A DNA stretch of 64,000 nucleotides, from NCBI RefSeq assembly GCF_023343835.1, contig NC_064437.1, forward strand, positions 52,774,972 through 52,838,971, in the 5' to 3' direction. The first letter of the stretch is position 1; each line of letters begins with the position of its first letter. A program made the position numbers and the translations under genes. Below are positions 1 to 16,788 of this stretch, piece after piece. The notes under the pieces are model-generated. The model made no database searches. It had not been told where the DNA came from and saw nothing but the letters and a program-made list of their open reading frames with translations. The DNA is from Lagopus muta (taxonomy: Eukaryota > Chordata > Aves > Galliformes > Phasianidae).

Positions 1-1523
1 CACTTTTGGCAGCACTAGTCTCACTGCGTGCAGGCAGCCTGGGCCTCAGGGCTGCACCAGAGCAGGCAGGGGCCAGCAGTGTCTGGGACCAGCCCTGACA
101 CAGAGTAGGGACAGCACATCCTGCCAAGGGGTGGCCCAGGGGCTGGCAGAGTGCAGGAGCACACAGGTATCTGCTGAGACAACCCTTGGTGATGGAAGCT
201 GTGATCTAGTGCCAAACCAGTCCCTTCATGCCATTGCTGCTGCTACCCCCACAGAAAGGCACCAGGTGACAGATGCGGGGGCCACAGTCCTCCAAACTGA
301 GCCTACACAGGGGCTGGGGCAGTCCTTTTCTGCTCTGAAAGCAACAGGAGAATGTGTCCTCAAGCAGGATGAGGATAGCTGGTGGCCAAGGCAGCTCGGC
401 ATGGTGCTCCTCCAACATTTCCCAGTCTCTGGCTGCCCAATGCTTCCACTGACCCCTCACAGCCTCGGCCATCTGTGGGGTTGGTCCATGCCTCACTACC
501 GGAGCCCCCCTCTTGCAGACAGTCTATGTCCTACAAGGGCACTGCTGCAATCACCCTTCCATTATCAGTCTGCGGGCAGCACAGTGATGGAGATGGAGAT
601 ATGTAGTCGCACAACAAAGAGAGTTTTCTAGGATGACAATCCAAGTGCTGCGGAGACAGGCAGGGTGAGCTGTGCCTGTTCTAGCTGGAGTGGACAGGCC
701 TCGGGTAGGCTTAGGGGTCTCTGTGGTGGGATGGGAGCCCCGCTCCTAGTGCAGAACCAGCCAGGCGATGCGGCAGCAGCACCGAGTTCCAGGCTGGGAT
801 GACAAAAACACCTTTCTCACCCCAGAGCAGCACAAACCCCAAGGCTGGAGGAATTTGTTGCCCCGCCTTGACCATAGAGGCAGCTTGCAGCCCCCTCCCT
901 GCCACAAGCTCCAACGGTAGTGGGGGCTTTGCTGGGTTCAACTCCAAAGTGGGTTGGGGCATTTGGCACTGGGGCAACAGCTGGCGAGGCTGTGCCCAGG
1001 GTGGGTAAGGGCTGTGCCCACAGGGTTCCGGGAAGACACCGGACATGGAGGTGGGGCCCCAGCTGGGGAAGCTGAGAGTACAGCAGAGCCTCCATTAGGC
1101 AATGCGGAGGCCGCAAGGCTGCCAGCAGGGTAAGGGCTGGGCCCAGCTTTACTCCACTCCTCCAGCACAGCATTCATCTCCCCAGGGACAGAGTTGGCAC
1201 CCACCTGAGCACACCCAAGGCAGGAGTCAGGCAGGGCCCCTCGGGGCTCCCAGTAGTTGTGGTCCACTTGGGCGCTCCCTGCTTGGGTCCTTCGATTTGC
1301 TTATGTCCGTCTGTCATTCTGTGCAGGGTGCAAAGGAGCTGGTGCAGCAATCGGTGCCCACTGTCCTGGCAAAAGGTCTCCATCCGTCTGTCCATCCATC
1401 CGTGCAGGGGGCAGTGGAGGAAGCGCAGTGCAGCAGCCGGGAGGGGACAGAGCAGCGGGGTCACCACGTCCTAAAGCAGGGCCGCGGTCCGTCCATGTGC
1501 AGGAAGCAGGGCAGCCAAGGAGC
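1..1523. other. Downstream of MARVELD1; no gene recognised
   Basis: This stretch follows the stop codon of MARVELD1 on the minus strand and probably holds its 3' untranslated region. I see no recognisable protein homology on either strand, and the short open frames look like chance. No AATAAA is visible on the minus strand here, so the 3' end of the transcript cannot be placed. In human the next gene on this side would be ZFYVE27, but none of its coding sequence is recognisable here. Confidence 0.5.
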
Positions 1524-2054
1524 TCAGACGATGTCACGTTGGTCCCGGCAGCGCCGTGCCAGGCAGTAGAGCCCGGAGAAGAGGTACAGGCAGGCAGCCA
1601 CGGCTCCGCAGACAGCAGCTCCCAGATAGGCTCCGTAGAGACAGCGTTGGCTGTAGCCCGGCAGATTGCAGTAGCTCTTTTGCCCAGCTTTGTGGCCCAT
1701 GATGCCAGCGGCGGCCGTGCACAGCCCGACACCCAGCACTAGGTCGTGCACCAGGTTGGCCAGCAGCCAGCGGGAGCCCAGCCAGGGCACGAGCTCCCAG
1801 CGCCCCAGCGCGCTCAGCCCGAAGAGGCCCAGCGTGAGCAGCCAGACGAGGACGGCGGCGAAGAGGGCGAAGTGGGCCGCTCCTTCGTACCAGTGGGCCG
1901 CCACGGTGAGCCAGAAGGCGGCGCCCACCGCCAGCTGCCCCAGTCGGAGCAGCCCCAGCGGGCTCCGCAGGAAGGCGCGGTGCAGCCCGAGCGAACCGCG
2001 GGGCGGTGGTCCCGGGGGCGGCGGCGGCACGGCCGGGGGAGCCGTGCGGGCCAT
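1524..2054 (-). CDS. MARVELD1: MARVEL domain-containing protein 1
   Basis: This is a single uninterrupted coding exon of 177 codons (176 aa; I recall about 173 aa in human). The protein has a proline-rich N-terminus (residues 5-18) and four hydrophobic membrane segments at about residues 37-53, 62-83, 97-118 and 140-163, as expected for a MARVEL domain. The cytoplasmic tail ends in RRCRDQRDIV. Family knowledge: MARVEL proteins sit in membrane-apposition sites and vesicles, and MARVELD1 has also been linked to microtubules and the nucleus. The start is the ATG at 2054-2052, in the context CGCCATGG, which begins MARTAPPAVP. An upstream in-frame extension exists but is not supported by the family. 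The gene diverges from AVPI1 and sits in the order expected from human 10q24. Confidence 0.93.
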   Translation of the reverse strand: MARTAPPAVPPPPPGPPPRGSLGLHRAFLRSPLGLLRLGQLAVGAAFWLTVAAHWYEGAAHFALFAAVLVWLLTLGLFGLSALGRWELVPWLGSRWLLANLVHDLVLGVGLCTAAAGIMGHKAGQKSYCNLPGYSQRCLYGAYLGAAVCGAVAACLYLFSGLYCLARRCRDQRDIV

Positions 2055-2910
2055 GGCGGGGCGCTGCGTGCTGCGGGGCGGGAGGGACTCGGCGCCCCGG
2101 CAGCACTTACTGAGGGCGGCTGGCCGCTGCCCAACATCTGGCGTCGAGCGGTCCTCCCCGTGCGGGGCCTCTCTCCTCCCCCGCCCCGCCTCCCGCCGGC
2201 CCACTGCGCGCGCGGGGCCCCGTGTCCGCCCCCCGCCGCCGCCTCCTCTCCCAGCCGCCGCCGCCGACTGCCGCGTCGCGGGGCCAGGGAGCTCGGCGGG
2301 ACGTCACGGCGGAGAACGGAGGAGCGCGCCGTCGGGGAGCGCGCGCCGGGGTTCCCTCGTGACGTCACGCGGGGTTTCCCTTCGGGGTGACGCGCGCTGG
2401 CCACACCCGGGGGCGGAGCCGCGCCCAGCCGTCCCTCCCCGCCTTATTGACGTCACTGGCGCCACGTGGCCCACCATTTCGAAAGGCGGTGCGGCCACGC
2501 CCCCTCCCGACGGCGATTGGTCCGTACGGAGAAAAGTGGGCGCGGATTGGCGGCTCCGCGCGGGGCGGGGCGGATCCGAAGAGTGAATGGACGGGGCGCG
2601 GAGCGCGGGGAGGCGGCGGGACCTCGGGTCGGCGGCGCGGAGCGGCCCCGGGCGCGGCGGCGGGAGCGCGGCAGATACGCGGTGGCCGCCCCCAGGTCAG
2701 TGCGCGGGGCTGGCGGACGGGAGGCGGCGGCGGAAAGCGGGTCGCGGCGGGGACGGCGCACCGGACACCGGCGGGCGCCGACCTGAGCCGGGCCCTCCCG
2801 CATTCCTGGGCGCGCCGCTGGCGGCCCGCCCGCGCCGCTGCGGCCCTGTCCCGGGCGGGCTGAACCGGACCCGACGCGGCCCCACGCCGTCCCTCCGCAG
2901 CGGCCGGGCC
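2055..2910. promoter_or_regulatory. MARVELD1/AVPI1 divergent CpG-island promoter
   Basis: This very GC- and CpG-rich stretch separates two divergent start codons. It carries two perfect CRE palindromes TGACGTCA (2360-2367 and 2448-2455), a CRE-like GACGTCAC near 2300, and ATTGG (reverse CCAAT) boxes at about 2516 and 2542. A GT donor after 2695 and an acceptor just before 2901 bracket an intron in the AVPI1 5' untranslated region. AVPI1 is named for induction by vasopressin, a cAMP-raising hormone, so CREs are plausible regulators. That link is inference. Confidence 0.7.
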
Positions 2911-3336
2911 ATGGGAACGCCGGCCGCGGTAGCGAGCGATCCCCCGGCACGAGCGGCGCCCGCCGCCCGCGGCCGCAAGCGGGCCTCGGCCAACATTTTC
3001 CAGGGCGTGGGGCTGCCGGAGCTGCGCAGCCTGTTCCAGAGCGGCGGGGCCGAGAGGCCCGAGGAGCGCGCTCGCCTCGTCTGGCGCTACGCAGGGCAGC
3101 GCCGCATGGCACGGGCGCTGCGACAGCTCAGGCGGCGGAAAGCGGCACGGCGCGGCGGTGAGACGACGGCTTTACGGCGCTTCGGCCGCCTCCGGTAGGT
3201 GCGGGTCGGGTCGGCGAGGGGACCGCGGCCGGGACGCGCCCTACTCACAGCTGCCTGTTTCCGCAGGATCACCGATAAGGAGCCCGAGGGAGATCGCAGG
3301 GAGGGGGCAGCCTCGGCGCCCCTGCAGCATCACTGA
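2911..3336 (+). CDS. AVPI1: Arginine vasopressin-induced protein 1
   Basis: Coding exons are 2911-3194 and 3267-3336, preceded by a noncoding exon ending at 2695 and an acceptor at 2900. The protein of 117 aa starts MGTPAAVASDPP and contains RGRKRASANIFQ, which closely matches human AVPI1 (RGRKQASANIFQ). It is followed by a helical basic stretch with RRMARALRQLRRRKAARR. The junction is in phase (arginine codon CG|G). Family knowledge: a small protein induced by vasopressin and implicated in MAP kinase and cell-cycle signalling, with an unclear mechanism. The last coding exon gives only 22 residues, so the protein lacks about 30 C-terminal residues compared with the human 147 aa. It converges with PI4K2A. 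Confidence 0.88.
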
Positions 3337-3409
3337 GTGTGCAGCAGGCCTGCCGTACAGACCGGGCACACCGAGGACACTAAGTGTACAGGACATGAGT
3401 GTACTGGTT

Positions 3410-3415
3410 AATAAA
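3410..3415 (+). terminator. AVPI1 polyadenylation signal
   Basis: AATAAA lies 74 bases after the AVPI1 stop codon, on the coding strand. The 3' untranslated region is therefore only about 0.1 kb if this signal is used. Confidence 0.75.
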
Positions 3416-3439
3416 AGGTGGACCCGCAGTGGCTGGGTG

Positions 3440-4989
3440 AGGCTCCGTGGCTGTGACAGCGGTCCCAGTTGCTGCAATGGACTCAGCACCAGCTGAACAG
3501 CCCCAACCCTCCTCTAGAATTCTGAGACAATAAGGAGGCCAGGTGAACTGCAGCTCTGTTTTTCAGACAGTTGCATGGTTTAAATACATTACATACATTT
3601 CTACAGTGCATTAGAACAGTACATTTGGGGTCAGTCAGAGATGTAGCCAGGTCTGGGAGCTGAGGTCTCACTTCTACACCCCTGTGCTTTCAGCACCCTC
3701 AGGACAGCCACTGCAGAGCCCCTTGTGCAAGTAGGAGATGAGTGAGCTGCCCTCCCCTCACAGCCCCAAGCCGCACAGTCCCAGCTTTCACTTCCATCCC
3801 AACCCCCAGGGCCGGGCAAACAAGACAATGAGACCCAACCCCAGCTTTCCCCCCCACAGGGAAAGTCACAGCTCAAGGCAAGCAGATGCAGGCAGCAGCC
3901 CTAGTACCATTTTATACAAGACAGCTCAGCAGCTTTGGAGGAGAGGGAGCACTAACTGCCTCACCCACTCACATCAGGCCCACAAGGTTAGCAGCACTGG
4001 AGCAGCCAGGAGCTTGCACCAGCCCTCGTGTGCTTCCAGTACACCAGTTCTCGCATGACTCCCACCAGCAGGAAGAGCTCCTCCCACCATTCCCTGTCCC
4101 CAGCAGCCCCCTTTCCCGTAAGAAAGGACCCCAGACACACACGCAAAGCTGGAGCTGTGCTGGCTGGCCCAATGCTGGCTGCACAGCAGCCAGAAACCTT
4201 ACTGAGCACAGGGGCAAAAGCCAAGCAAGAGCAGCTGCAGTGACCTGCAGGATGGATGGACCATAGGAATGGAGGGCCAGAGGCCACTTGTACCTCCAAC
4301 CCTCTCTACAGCACCTCCGAGAGCCACCTCCTCCAAACCAGGATAAGGCAGCACCTCTTCCTTTAGTGTCAAACTGCATTCAAGCCTGCCCTAGGGAGCA
4401 GGCAAGAGTAGAGTTCTCCTTACATTCCCTCCTCAAGCCCCCAGCCAGAGAACAGCCGTTCGTTATGGTCCCCGCTGCACCAGCAGGCAGCAGGAACTCC
4501 CCCTGAGGAAAGCAGCTTGCACAGGGTTGGGGCAGAAGAGAGAAAGTGAGGAGTATAGCATGCCTTTGGGGAAGCGGAAGGCAGAACCACCACCCTCCAG
4601 CCCTTCCCAGCCCTGGGGCCAGCAGCAGGGAAGAGGAAGGCTGGCAGCTGGTGCAAAGAGCTGGACGGATCCTGGCCTGGGGAGCCTGGTCAGGTGTGCT
4701 CAGAACCGCATGCAGGCCGAGGAAGGGAGGCACAGGCAGGGTCCCAACTGCTTCCCATGCCTCCTGCTGAGCTCTTTCCTCGGCAGGGCTGTACGCACAC
4801 CACAGAGCTCCAAGGGAGCTGGAGAGGGACAATGCCCAACCCACCTGGCTTCCTCCACTCCAGCTGCAGGCTCCTCCAGCCACAACCTGCTCACTTTACC
4901 CAGAGCATCAAATCCCAGCCGCTGGAGCAGCTCAGCTCCTCTCGCAGTGCCAGTCCAAGACAGCCAAGGCCTGCCTGCAGCTCCCACAG
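3440..4989 (-). other. Probable PI4K2A 3' untranslated region
   Basis: This 1.55 kb between the AVPI1 end and the PI4K2A stop holds no supported gene. It is most likely the long 3' untranslated region of PI4K2A. No AATAAA is visible on the minus strand. Weak candidates are TATAAA at 3911-3916 (minus) and an AT-rich patch around 3575-3600. The cleavage site is unresolved. Confidence 0.5.
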
Positions 4990-12285
<7,296 letters not shown>

Positions 12286-13490
12286 TGGCACCCTGGCACC
12301 TGCATCTCCCTCCCGCTGCAGTGGGACTCCCCCTGGTACTGGCTGGCCCAGGGCAGGGCCATGGCACTGCCACCCATTTCCTTGCCAGCTGCCCAACCTT
12401 GGCAGGACTGGGAGTCCTTCCACTGCATGGGGAAGACCTCCTTGCCAAACTGTGCTGGTGGGGCAAAGAGACCCCTGTGCCCTTCACCCAAGTGCCCCTG
12501 GGCGGCTCTGTGCTTACTGGGGCCACCGTGGTGCCTTCTCCCTCTGACTGCTGTCCTCCCCCCTCCACCAGGAGCCTCTACTCTAGCCCCAACCCCATCA
12601 AAGCAGCTGCCAGTGGGACTGAGGGATGGCATGGCTGGAACCAAGCAGTGGAGTAGGAGTTGGGGCTGGCTCCTGGCCCCATTGCCTAGGGTGCCTATGC
12701 CTGCAGGCAATGGGCAGCTGGCTGGACCATGTGCCTGCAGAGGGGTAGCTCTGGCCTGCTTCTCCAGCCCAGGTCCCCAGGCAATGTGGGCACCCCCATG
12801 GCCTGTGCCCTCAACACTGGGTCAATGGCTGTGCCCACTGGGAAGGGTGACATGATTCCCCATGCTTTTGGGATCACAGAAAGAGCAATCAACTGTCTCT
12901 CTCATCACTGTGCCAACCCAGCCCATTTTGCTGCCTTGGGGACATCTTCACTAATGGGGACCAGGAGACACTTGGCCTGACCCATTCATGCTGTGTCCAG
13001 AAGGAGCTGGGTGAAGGCAGCAGTGATGATGAGAAAGAGCTGGGCTCAGACCAAATTGGGGCAAGGGACTGAGGCAAGGCAGCATGAGGTGCCAGTCTGG
13101 TGCAGGGGGACTGGGCTGGGCAGGCAGGGAAAAGGGCATGATAAGGGTGCAGACAGGGTGCAGACAGGGTGCAAGCAGCTCCCCATCTTGCTCCACACTT
13201 GTATCCCTCATCTCTCCCCATGTGTACTTGCCTTCTGCCCCCAGCATGGTCCAGCTTACCAGGGCACGGGGTCCTAGCATCCCTCTCAGCCCAACTGTGC
13301 CCTCCCTGAAGGTTTTGCCCACACCGGTCCTGTGCCTTGCTGTGTCCCTGCCTTGTGCTGCTGCCCGTATGGGCCTCAGCGGAGTAAACCATGTTGCCAA
13401 ATGCCTGAGCTGTGTCCATCTTGCTGGGAAGCAGGAACCTGTGCCCCCAGGGTCAGGCAGAAGGCTGCTTGCACGGGCACAAAAGCAGAT
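12286..13490 (+). other. MORN4 3' untranslated region and MORN4/HOGA1 junction
   Basis: No gene is recognisable between the MORN4 stop and the HOGA1 polyadenylation signal. Much of it is probably the MORN4 3' untranslated region. No AATAAA is seen on the plus strand; the variant AGTAAA at 13383-13388 is the best candidate signal. A small imperfect 11-base tandem repeat (GGGTGCAGACA type) lies at about 13145-13172. Confidence 0.5.
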
Positions 13491-13509
13491 GTAGAGGAGA
13501 GGCAGCAGG

Positions 13510-13515
13510 TTTATT
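13510..13515 (-). terminator. HOGA1 polyadenylation signal
   Basis: AATAAA on the minus strand, about 360 bases beyond the HOGA1 stop codon. It fits the end of a short 3' untranslated region. Confidence 0.75.
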
Positions 13516-13871
13516 CATAGTGCTCTGGAGGGTGGCTGGGTCAACATGGGGCATCCAAACCCCAAGGGATGGTGGGAATCTGTAGTACCTCAAGCAGGTA
13601 CCCACATGGATGGGGGGCTCCTGCCTGAGCCCAGAGTGGGTTTTCCAGGGGTCTGACATGGACAGTGCATGCCCAATCTGGGACATACTAAGGTGTTGGG
13701 TTTTTCCTCCACAAGCCCTGTCCAGCAGGAAGGAGTGAGATGAGTGTTTTCCTCCTGGCCACATACCACTGTCTCCAACACATCCTCAGCTCCCAGTGGT
13801 CCCCAGTTTCCAGGCGCAGGAAGGAGCAGGGGCAGATGGTGCTGCCTGCACAGCAGGGATGGCTCAGGAGC

Positions 13872-15944
13872 TCACAACCACCCATTGGTGCTGAAGGTGC
13901 CTCTCAGCTCCTCTACCTGGGCTGGGCTTAGTGGTGCCAGGGGTGCACGGCAGGGACCACCGTAGTAGCCAAACAAGTCCATGGCCTTCTTCAGCCCTGG
14001 GATCCCAAACCGGCGAGTGACCTGCAGGAGACAGGGCAGCAATGCACTGCATTCACTGGGACAGGGCTGGGTCCCACAAATGGAGAATCCCTGATGGACA
14101 GCAGGAGCCAACCTGCAGTGTGACAGGGCCCCTGGGAAGAAGCAGTTCTTCCTCTATCACTGCCTATAAATATCCTGCCAGCCTCATGCTCAGTCAGGCA
14201 GGTGTCCTACACCAGGCACGCGCTGTTCCTGGCACAGAAGAGCTGGCATTTCCCACCTGCTTCTTCCAGCCTGGGCTCAGTTCCTGCAACTGTTCCGTCT
14301 CCCCAGCCCACCTGTGCTTCCCAAAAACACCCAGGGCCCTGCCTACTCACCACTGCATTGGGCTCAATGAGTCGCTGCTGCAGCTCGCGGGCTTCCTGCC
14401 AGCGGCCCTCGCGGCACAGGTGCTCCAGCTGGCACAGAGGAGCCCCCAGGACGTTGGCGAGGGCACAGATCCCCCCAGAAGCACCTGGGGACATGCAAGT
14501 AAGTTGGCAGTGAGCTCAGCGTGCAGCACCCAGCCTTTGCCCCTTGCCTCCCTGCAGTGCTCTCATGCCAGCAACTTGTGCCCCTGGTAAAGCAGCAGCA
14601 CATACCTACGGCATAGCTCGCCAGAAGGAAGCCAGCTGACCCTGACAGCACCTGGAAATCCTCCTGCTGCGTCTTGTGGACAATCAGCCCTATGCGAGTG
14701 ATCTGGGGAGAGACACATGCCAGGGGGTGGGCATCACCCTGTCCCTCCCCAGGGCATGCAACCCAGGGGTCCTGTGGAACCTCTGGGGTTCAGGGAAGGG
14801 CTGTGACACTGCGAGTGGGGCCAGCCCTGGATTTCCCCTCCCAGGAAAACTGTGCCTTACATCCCCACCACTGTCCTTGATGCCGATGATGTTGGGGTGC
14901 TGAGCCAGGGTGAGCACAGCCTCCAGTGGCAGCTCCAGACCGGTGTTGGCAGGCACACTGTAGAGCACCACGGGGACCGGCGATGCCTCGGCCACCTGTG
15001 GGCAGCAGAGTCAAGCTGAGGGCAGGGTGGGGATGCATGGGGTGTGTCCTCCATCCTGCTGTCCCAGCTGGGGCTGCCTGTGGGCACTGGGCGCAGCTCA
15101 CCTCAGTGTAATGCCGCACCAGCGCAGCGCTGCTCATGGCTCCCCGGTAGTAGCAGGGTGTCACGACCAGTGCAGCATCAGCCCCTGCCTCTGCCATGCT
15201 GCCCGTCAGCTCGATGGTGGCCCGTGTGGCTGCAGAGGTGGCAGCGAAGTGAGGGACACCTCATGGGAACACGGCCCCTTTGTTCCCCAAGCTCACACTC
15301 ACATTCGCAGCCTGAGCCTGCCAGCAGCAGGCGGTCCCTGGGCAAAGCACGGCGTACACGACTCACCAGCTCCAGGCGCTCACGGGGTGCCAGCAGGGGG
15401 AACTCCCCGCTAGAGCCCAGCACCACCAGCCCTGAAATGCAAGCATGGGGAGGGCATCCCTGTTGTCAGCAGCTTCTTCCTGCAGCCCGTCCCCTCCCGC
15501 CGTACATCCTGGGCAGTCGGAGACATACATCCTATGCTGCGGCATTCACAGTGTGGGTGCAATCATGAGTACAGGGGCAAAGGGTAGGTGCACGAGCTTG
15601 CAGCTCTGCATGGATGCTCAGAGGCCAGGAGCACCTCTCCTGTGGAGACAGGCTGCCCAGAGGACCTATGGGTTCCCCATCCCTGGAGGCGTTCAAGGAC
15701 AGGCTGGATGGGGTCCTGGGTGGCAGCAGCACTTACCTCGGAAGGGGATGCTGGCATAGTGACGTAGGTTCCCCTCCAGCTGGCCATAGTCCACTTCCTG
15801 CGTGGGCGAGAAGGGGGTGGTGAGGGGTGGGAAGATGCCCCTGAGGTTGAGCTTGGGCTGTGGCCCCAGAGGAGTGCTGAGCCCCCGGTGCAGGGCTGCC
15901 AGGGCTGGCCGGAGTGGTGAGGCGAGGCGGGAGCTGAACGCCAT
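13872..15944 (-). CDS. HOGA1: 4-hydroxy-2-oxoglutarate aldolase, mitochondrial
   Basis: Seven exons (minus), 15737-15944, 15303-15431, 15102-15229, 14861-14995, 14606-14702, 14351-14484 and 13872-14021, are all in phase and give 326 aa (human 327). The enzyme cleaves 4-hydroxy-2-oxoglutarate to pyruvate and glyoxylate, the last step of mitochondrial hydroxyproline breakdown. The N-terminus [20 protein letters not shown] looks like a mitochondrial presequence. Dihydrodipicolinate-synthase family signatures are GSSGEFPLL (about 74-82), the catalytic tyrosine in VVLYSVPAN (Tyr167) and the Schiff-base lysine in GIKDSGGD (Lys195; human 196). The protein ends FSTNGWL. A CR1 fragment lies in intron 1, immediately beside the exon 1 donor. 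The gene is first of three in tandem with ANKRD2 and UBTD1. Confidence 0.95.
15608..15729 (+). mobile_element. CR1 LINE fragment
   Basis: The sequence resembles the 3' part of the avian CR1 retrotransposon in sense orientation on the plus strand: GAGCACCTCTCCTGTGGAGA, GGCTGCCCAGAGG, CCCCATCCCTGGAGGCGTTC and AGGCTGGATGGGG appear in the expected order. It seems to lack an internal stretch and the terminal repeat. It lies antisense in HOGA1 intron 1 and ends within a few bases of the exon 1 donor (15731-15736). Confidence 0.75.
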
Positions 15945-16712
15945 GCTGCCTGTGTCCTGCAGTCAGCCTCTGTCACCTGCTTTGCCAAGAGGGGTTAATG
16001 TTTGACAGGGCACGTGAGGGAGCTGTGGCCCCACTGGGCGGGAGACAAGGGGTGAGTGCTCTCCTCTTCTGGGATCCTGAAGGAGTTCAACACTCCTCAG
16101 GATGAGCCCCAGCTACTTCATCTGTGTGTTCCCTTTGTTTTCACATTCAGAGCTGGTATGCAGCACTTGTAGGGCTAAGGAGGGGAATGGGCACTGCAGG
16201 GAGTCCCAGGGTTATAAGCAGGGTTCATGTGCTCTAGGTGTTGTTGTAGGGTCTCCTGTAAAAAGGTGAGTAACAACATTTGTGGGCAGTGAACACTGGA
16301 CACGGTGCTCAGCAGAAGTGACACATCCTTCAGGGTGGCTGCTGTGTCCTCTCCAGGTGACTCAAGCAATGAAAGAGAAGCCACCACCCAGCCTGGACAC
16401 CCAGGCTGCCTGGCAAGGGAATGGCTGCTGCTTCCCAGCTGACCCCAGTGCCAGCACAGCACAGCTCACGGACATCCCTCATTGGAGTTTTTCTCCACAG
16501 GTGTGCCCAGGTGGGATTGCGAAGCACTGCACACAGTGCTGGGGTGTCTCACAACAAGGAGCCCTCCCACTAAACCACTCATGGTAGCCCCATGGTGTCA
16601 CCACACCACTGTGTTAGGAGACAGAACACAATGACCCAGCTCCTGCTCCCATCAGCTCCCCTGGCACAGCCCCAGTGCACCCCAGTGGAGCCAAACTCTG
16701 CTCTTTGCTGGT
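15945..16712. other. HOGA1/ANKRD2 intergenic region
   Basis: This interval holds the HOGA1 5' flank and the end of ANKRD2. I see no additional gene. It is not strongly CpG-rich, unlike the divergent promoters, which fits the tissue-restricted expression known for HOGA1 (liver and kidney). That is inference. Confidence 0.5.
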
Positions 16713-16718
16713 TTTATT
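16713..16718 (-). terminator. ANKRD2 polyadenylation signal
   Basis: AATAAA on the minus strand (TTTATT on plus), about 70 bases beyond the ANKRD2 stop codon. This implies a very short 3' untranslated region. Confidence 0.75.
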
Positions 16719-16788
16719 GACACGGATGAGTTTCAGCAGGATCTTGTTCGTTGGAGCCAAGCCCAGTGCTGGTCCCTGCCCAATGCCA

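Noticed and set aside
1-1523. Open frames in the first 1.5 kb as a possible ZFYVE27 end
   Set aside because: None resembles a FYVE domain or the ZFYVE27 C-terminus. They are short and overlapping in several frames.
2069-2108. A possible 40-base intron in the MARVELD1 5' untranslated region (GTAAGT to CCCCGCAG, minus strand)
   Set aside because: It is shorter than vertebrate introns normally allow, and the coding exon does not need it. The donor-like sequence is probably chance.
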